Assembly (NCBI GenBank): GCA_022823665.1
Contig: JAJEHN010000029.1
Span: 45,976-109,975, forward strand
Reading direction: 5' to 3'
Length of the DNA stretch: 64,000 nucleotides
Source of the DNA: Thermoanaerobaculia bacterium
Lineage (GTDB): Bacteria > Acidobacteriota > Thermoanaerobaculia > Multivoradales > Multivoraceae
Of this stretch, positions 61,898-64,000 are shown in pieces. How positions within the stretch are numbered: the stretch's first letter is position 1; every line of letters starts with the position of its first letter. The notes under the pieces are model-generated. The model was given only the letters and a program-made list of their open reading frames with translations. It made no database searches and had not been told where the DNA came from. The translations under genes and the position numbers were made by a program.

Positions 61898-62452
61898 ATG
61901 CTGCCAGACACGCTCGACGTTCGCGCGGCGTTGATCTACTTCCACGCCTACATGTACGGCCCCTATCAGGGGCGTCTTCGGCTGTTCAGGGACCGAGGCC
62001 TGAAGCCGCGAATGGTCATGTCGGAAGATTGGGAGGTGTTCGCGTCAATCCTCCTGAGGCGCCAGGGCGTGGAGAGTCGAGAGGGTCCAGACCTTGGCGA
62101 CGTTGAGGTCAAGTCGGCAGTCGCCGGCGGCTCCTTCGAGTATCAGTATCACCGGAAGTCCTGGCAGAAGAAGTTGGATGCGGACCGTCGTTCTGCGCAC
62201 GCCTTTGTCTGGTATGGCGACGACCTGCGTGCTGTTGAGGTCTGGTGCTGCGACGGCGGGCAGTTGGAGGACCACTTCGCCGCCTGGGAAGCCGAGCGGC
62301 CGTATTCTGCTGAGCCGGTTCGCCAGCGTTTCCGCAAGCAGGTCAGCGCCGGCTGGGTCCGTGAACACGCCACGCTGCTGCTGCGGGTGGTCGACGGCGA
62401 AGCTGACTTCGAGTGGAGGCGCGAGTCCACCGTGGCCGAATGCTCCGGCTGA
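61898..62452 (+). CDS. Putative type II restriction endonuclease
   Basis: A 184-residue protein 13 bp after the methylase stop. REGPDLGDVEVKSAVAGGSF, then EYQYHRKSWQKKL, shows a P-D...E-V-K nuclease core followed by the EYQYH motif seen in small restriction enzymes. ATG 61898 is chosen; a start at 61787 inside the methylase would add 37 residues without similarity. The position immediately after dcm makes it the stronger candidate for the cognate endonuclease. Confidence 0.65.
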   Translation: MLPDTLDVRAALIYFHAYMYGPYQGRLRLFRDRGLKPRMVMSEDWEVFASILLRRQGVESREGPDLGDVEVKSAVAGGSFEYQYHRKSWQKKLDADRRSAHAFVWYGDDLRAVEVWCCDGGQLEDHFAAWEAERPYSAEPVRQRFRKQVSAGWVREHATLLLRVVDGEADFEWRRESTVAECSG

Positions 62453-62546
62453 AGCAGAAGCTCTTGCAAAGAACTGACCGCAAGCCAGCCTCGTGCACGC
62501 CGCTTCGTGACGGGTGAGGTTCTGATGAGGTCGAGAAAGGGCAGGC

Positions 62547-63128
62547 ATGCCAGAGAAAGAACAGCCCGCGCTCAAGCAGACAGTGTGGATCCTCTTGAGC
62601 GGCGGTGTAGACTCGGCTGCCTGTTTGGCCTTCTATATGAACCAGGGGTTCGCGGCACACTGCCTTCACCTGAGCTTCGGTCAAGCCGCGGAGCGGCCGG
62701 AACGCATTGCCGCAGCACGCTTGGCAGGCCACTTTTGTTCACCTCTAACGGTGCTCCGATGGTCTGGTACGCGGAGCTTGGGGAGCGGCGAGATCGCTGG
62801 GCGAAACGCGTTTCTGTATCTTGGAGCGCTTCTTGAGATCGGCGACCGTTCCGGACTCTTGGCTTCGGGTGTGCACGCGGGCACGCCCTACTATGATTGC
62901 TCACCGGAGTTCCTAGCCTCACTTCAGAGAATAGTGGACGGGTACTGTGATGGACGCGTGCGTCTCGTTGCGCCGTTCCTTGATTGGACTAAGGACCAAG
63001 TGTTCGGATTCTGCACGAGTTCTCGTGTGCCTCTACAGCTAACTTACAGTTGCGAAGAAGGTGTCAACCCCCCGTGCGGTCGTTGCCTGTCCTGCAGAGA
63101 CAGGAGTGCGCTCGATGACGTTGGATAG
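62547..63128 (+). CDS. QueC-like PP-loop enzyme (defence-type)
   Basis: A 193-residue member of the QueC/ExsB family. WILLSGGVDSAACLAFYMNQG is the PP-loop, GRNAFLYLGALLEIGD the family's GRN helix, and TYSCEEGVNPPCGRCLSCRDR the Cys4 zinc site. It is about 30 residues shorter than housekeeping QueC and has SGGVDS instead of SGGQDS, like paralogues in defence loci. The next gene, TGT-like, overlaps its last 14 bp. None of folE, queD or queE is in the window. QueC makes preQ0; paralogues in type IV CBASS work on a protein conjugation step. Confidence 0.85.
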   Translation: MPEKEQPALKQTVWILLSGGVDSAACLAFYMNQGFAAHCLHLSFGQAAERPERIAAARLAGHFCSPLTVLRWSGTRSLGSGEIAGRNAFLYLGALLEIGDRSGLLASGVHAGTPYYDCSPEFLASLQRIVDGYCDGRVRLVAPFLDWTKDQVFGFCTSSRVPLQLTYSCEEGVNPPCGRCLSCRDRSALDDVG

Positions 63129-63921
63129 GCCACTCTGTAGAACGTCGAAGCTCCGACACAGAGCTTCGGGCGTGACGGTGCGTACGCCACTCTTGATCCC
63201 CTCGTTCTCAAGCAAGGGATTTGCAAGGACCAAGTCGGGTAAGAGTGAGCTTGGAGACATTTTCAAGGTGGCGGGGGAGACCATCACGGAAACGTTCCTT
63301 GTCAGTGCGTACGACCTGTACTATGGCCACCTGCCGCCGCCTGAGGAGTTCGACCACAGGCCTGAGTTGACATTCGTCGATAGTGGCGGTTATGAGAAAT
63401 CGAGAGACCGCGACTACTCTTCTGTTATCGACCCGCTTCCTCAGCCGGATGACTGGGAAGTCGAGCAGTTGGAAGAGGTGGCGGACGGTTGGCCTGAAGA
63501 GCTTCCCGCCGTGTTCGTCAGCTACGACCACCCGGATCGGCGACGGCCGTTCGCCGAACAGGTTGAGGAGGCGCGGCGCTTCTTCGAAGGGCGGGAACGG
63601 CATCTGAGCCAGATACTCCTTAAGCCAGAGACAAGAGATCAACGAACGCTCACGAGAACGCTAGGGGCAGCGATCGCGGACGTGGAGGAGTTAGGTCGGT
63701 TCGATGTGGTCGGTCTGACGGAGAAGGAGCTTGGAACGAGCATGATCGACCGCATGGTTCGAATCGCGCGGCTACGTCTGGAAATGGACCGAGCAGAAGT
63801 CGCCACTCCTCTTCACATTTTCGGTGCGTTGGACCCGGTCTCGGTGCCTCTTTACTACTGGGTCTTCAGGCTTCTGTGTGGGCCAGACGGTGCAGGCGCT
63901 GGGTGCATGTCGGCCTTTTAG
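63115..63921 (+). CDS. TGT-like (tRNA-guanine transglycosylase family) protein, apparently truncated
   Basis: A 268-residue frame. VRTPLLIPSFSSKGF, LTFVDSGGYEKS (the D-S-G-G base-binding motif), AVFVSYDHPD and TPLHIFGALDPVSVPLYYW belong to the TGT superfamily, near the DpdA/Cap10-like branch. ATG 63115 is set by AGGAG eight bases upstream. After YYWVF the similarity ends and the last ~20 residues (RLLCGPDGAGAGCMSAF) look foreign, so the C-terminal active-site part seems to be replaced by mobile-element sequence. Coupled to the QueC-like gene by a 14-bp overlap. Confidence 0.8.
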   Translation: MTLDRPLCRTSKLRHRASGVTVRTPLLIPSFSSKGFARTKSGKSELGDIFKVAGETITETFLVSAYDLYYGHLPPPEEFDHRPELTFVDSGGYEKSRDRDYSSVIDPLPQPDDWEVEQLEEVADGWPEELPAVFVSYDHPDRRRPFAEQVEEARRFFEGRERHLSQILLKPETRDQRTLTRTLGAAIADVEELGRFDVVGLTEKELGTSMIDRMVRIARLRLEMDRAEVATPLHIFGALDPVSVPLYYWVFRLLCGPDGAGAGCMSAF

Positions 63922-64000
63922 GCTGTCGGGATGAAGAGTGCCAGGACGTTCGAGAAGTTGTTGGGGATCAGGCCGCCCTGGCGGGTGCGCGAGGTGGTGC
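63869..64000 (+). mobile_element. Left end of an ISL3-family insertion sequence (partial)
   Basis: From GGCTTCTGTGTG at 63869 the TGT reading frame loses similarity, and 62 bp later an ISL3-type transposase begins. I place the left inverted repeat here on that basis; the right end and any target duplication are outside the window, so the boundary is an estimate. Confidence 0.5.
63931..64000 (+). CDS. ISL3-family transposase, N-terminal part (cut by window edge)
   Basis: The 23 visible codons read MKSARTFEKLLGIRPPWRVREV, similar to the N-termini of ISL3-family transposases (short helix ending LLGL/I then a P-W and V-x-x-V strand). Too short for a firm call; the zinc-finger and DDE regions would follow beyond the edge. 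Confidence 0.5.
   Translation, partial: MKSARTFEKLLGIRPPWRVREVV

Noticed and set aside
63890..63900. CTGGGTGC near the right edge as another palindromic element.
   Set aside because: Only eight bases match, the following hairpin is missing, and it lies in presumed insertion-sequence DNA.

Overview
This is a GC-rich chromosomal window with strongly G/C-biased third codon positions. It looks like an uncultured Acidobacteriota. The best lineage clues are a protein with the acidobacterial VWFA-related domain (10877-13417), outer-membrane receptors with an N-terminal carboxypeptidase-regulatory-like domain, and a dense set of sulfatases, serine hydrolases and secreted lipoproteins. The placement is an inference from gene content; no rRNA or tRNA gene is present.

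Layout. 1-4.3 kb: three sulfatases (one cut by the window edge) beside a formylglycine-generating enzyme with both catalytic cysteines. 4.4-5.6 kb: a HicBA toxin-antitoxin pair and a phosphoesterase. 5.6-10.0 kb: a tightly overlapping minus-strand operon (TetR regulator, PfkB kinase, ketose 3-epimerase-like protein, class I aldolase, cyclase-family hydrolase) that reads as a route for an unusual ketose. 10.2-18.2 kb: a VWFA/TonB protein, a PEP-synthase-like enzyme, an SDR and a haem-motif protein. 18.3-34.6 kb: a TonB receptor, two serine hydrolases, a D-aminoacylase/asparaginase fusion, a class III aminotransferase and a Yej-type peptide ABC transporter, together suggesting uptake and breakdown of (D-)peptides. 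34.9-41.1 kb: a TonB receptor, a tandem DsbA-like protein and decayed toxin-antitoxin fragments. 41.5-56.6 kb: a co-directional secreted-enzyme locus (TonB receptor, SSS symporter, sulfatase, enolase-superfamily dehydratase, PhoD-like phosphatase, LamG/propeller protein, beta-helix/HpaI-aldolase fusion). 56.7-64 kb: a defence-type island with less biased codon use (DUF4062 protein, two PD-(D/E)XK nucleases, Dcm methylase, Vsr, and a QueC-like/TGT-like pair apparently cut by an ISL3-family element at the window end).

The most unusual feature is a family of mosaic palindromic elements (about 25 full or partial copies between 4.3 and 54.1 kb, none in the defence island). Full copies are about 130-176 bp, with near-perfect inverted ends that start CTGGGTGC and run into a hairpin of 7-bp stem and 4-nt loop. 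The stem and loop differ between copies but the pairing is kept. Copies lie between genes and also inside reading frames: between the start codon and the signal peptide of five exported proteins, in a linker and a domain of a DsbA-like protein, and at the C-terminus of an aminotransferase. This resembles the in-frame palindromic elements known from Rickettsia, in an unrelated sequence family.

The second point of interest is the QueC/TGT pair at the right edge. Such pairs occur as accessory genes in type IV CBASS and in 7-deazaguanine DNA-modification systems; the partners, if any, lie beyond the window.
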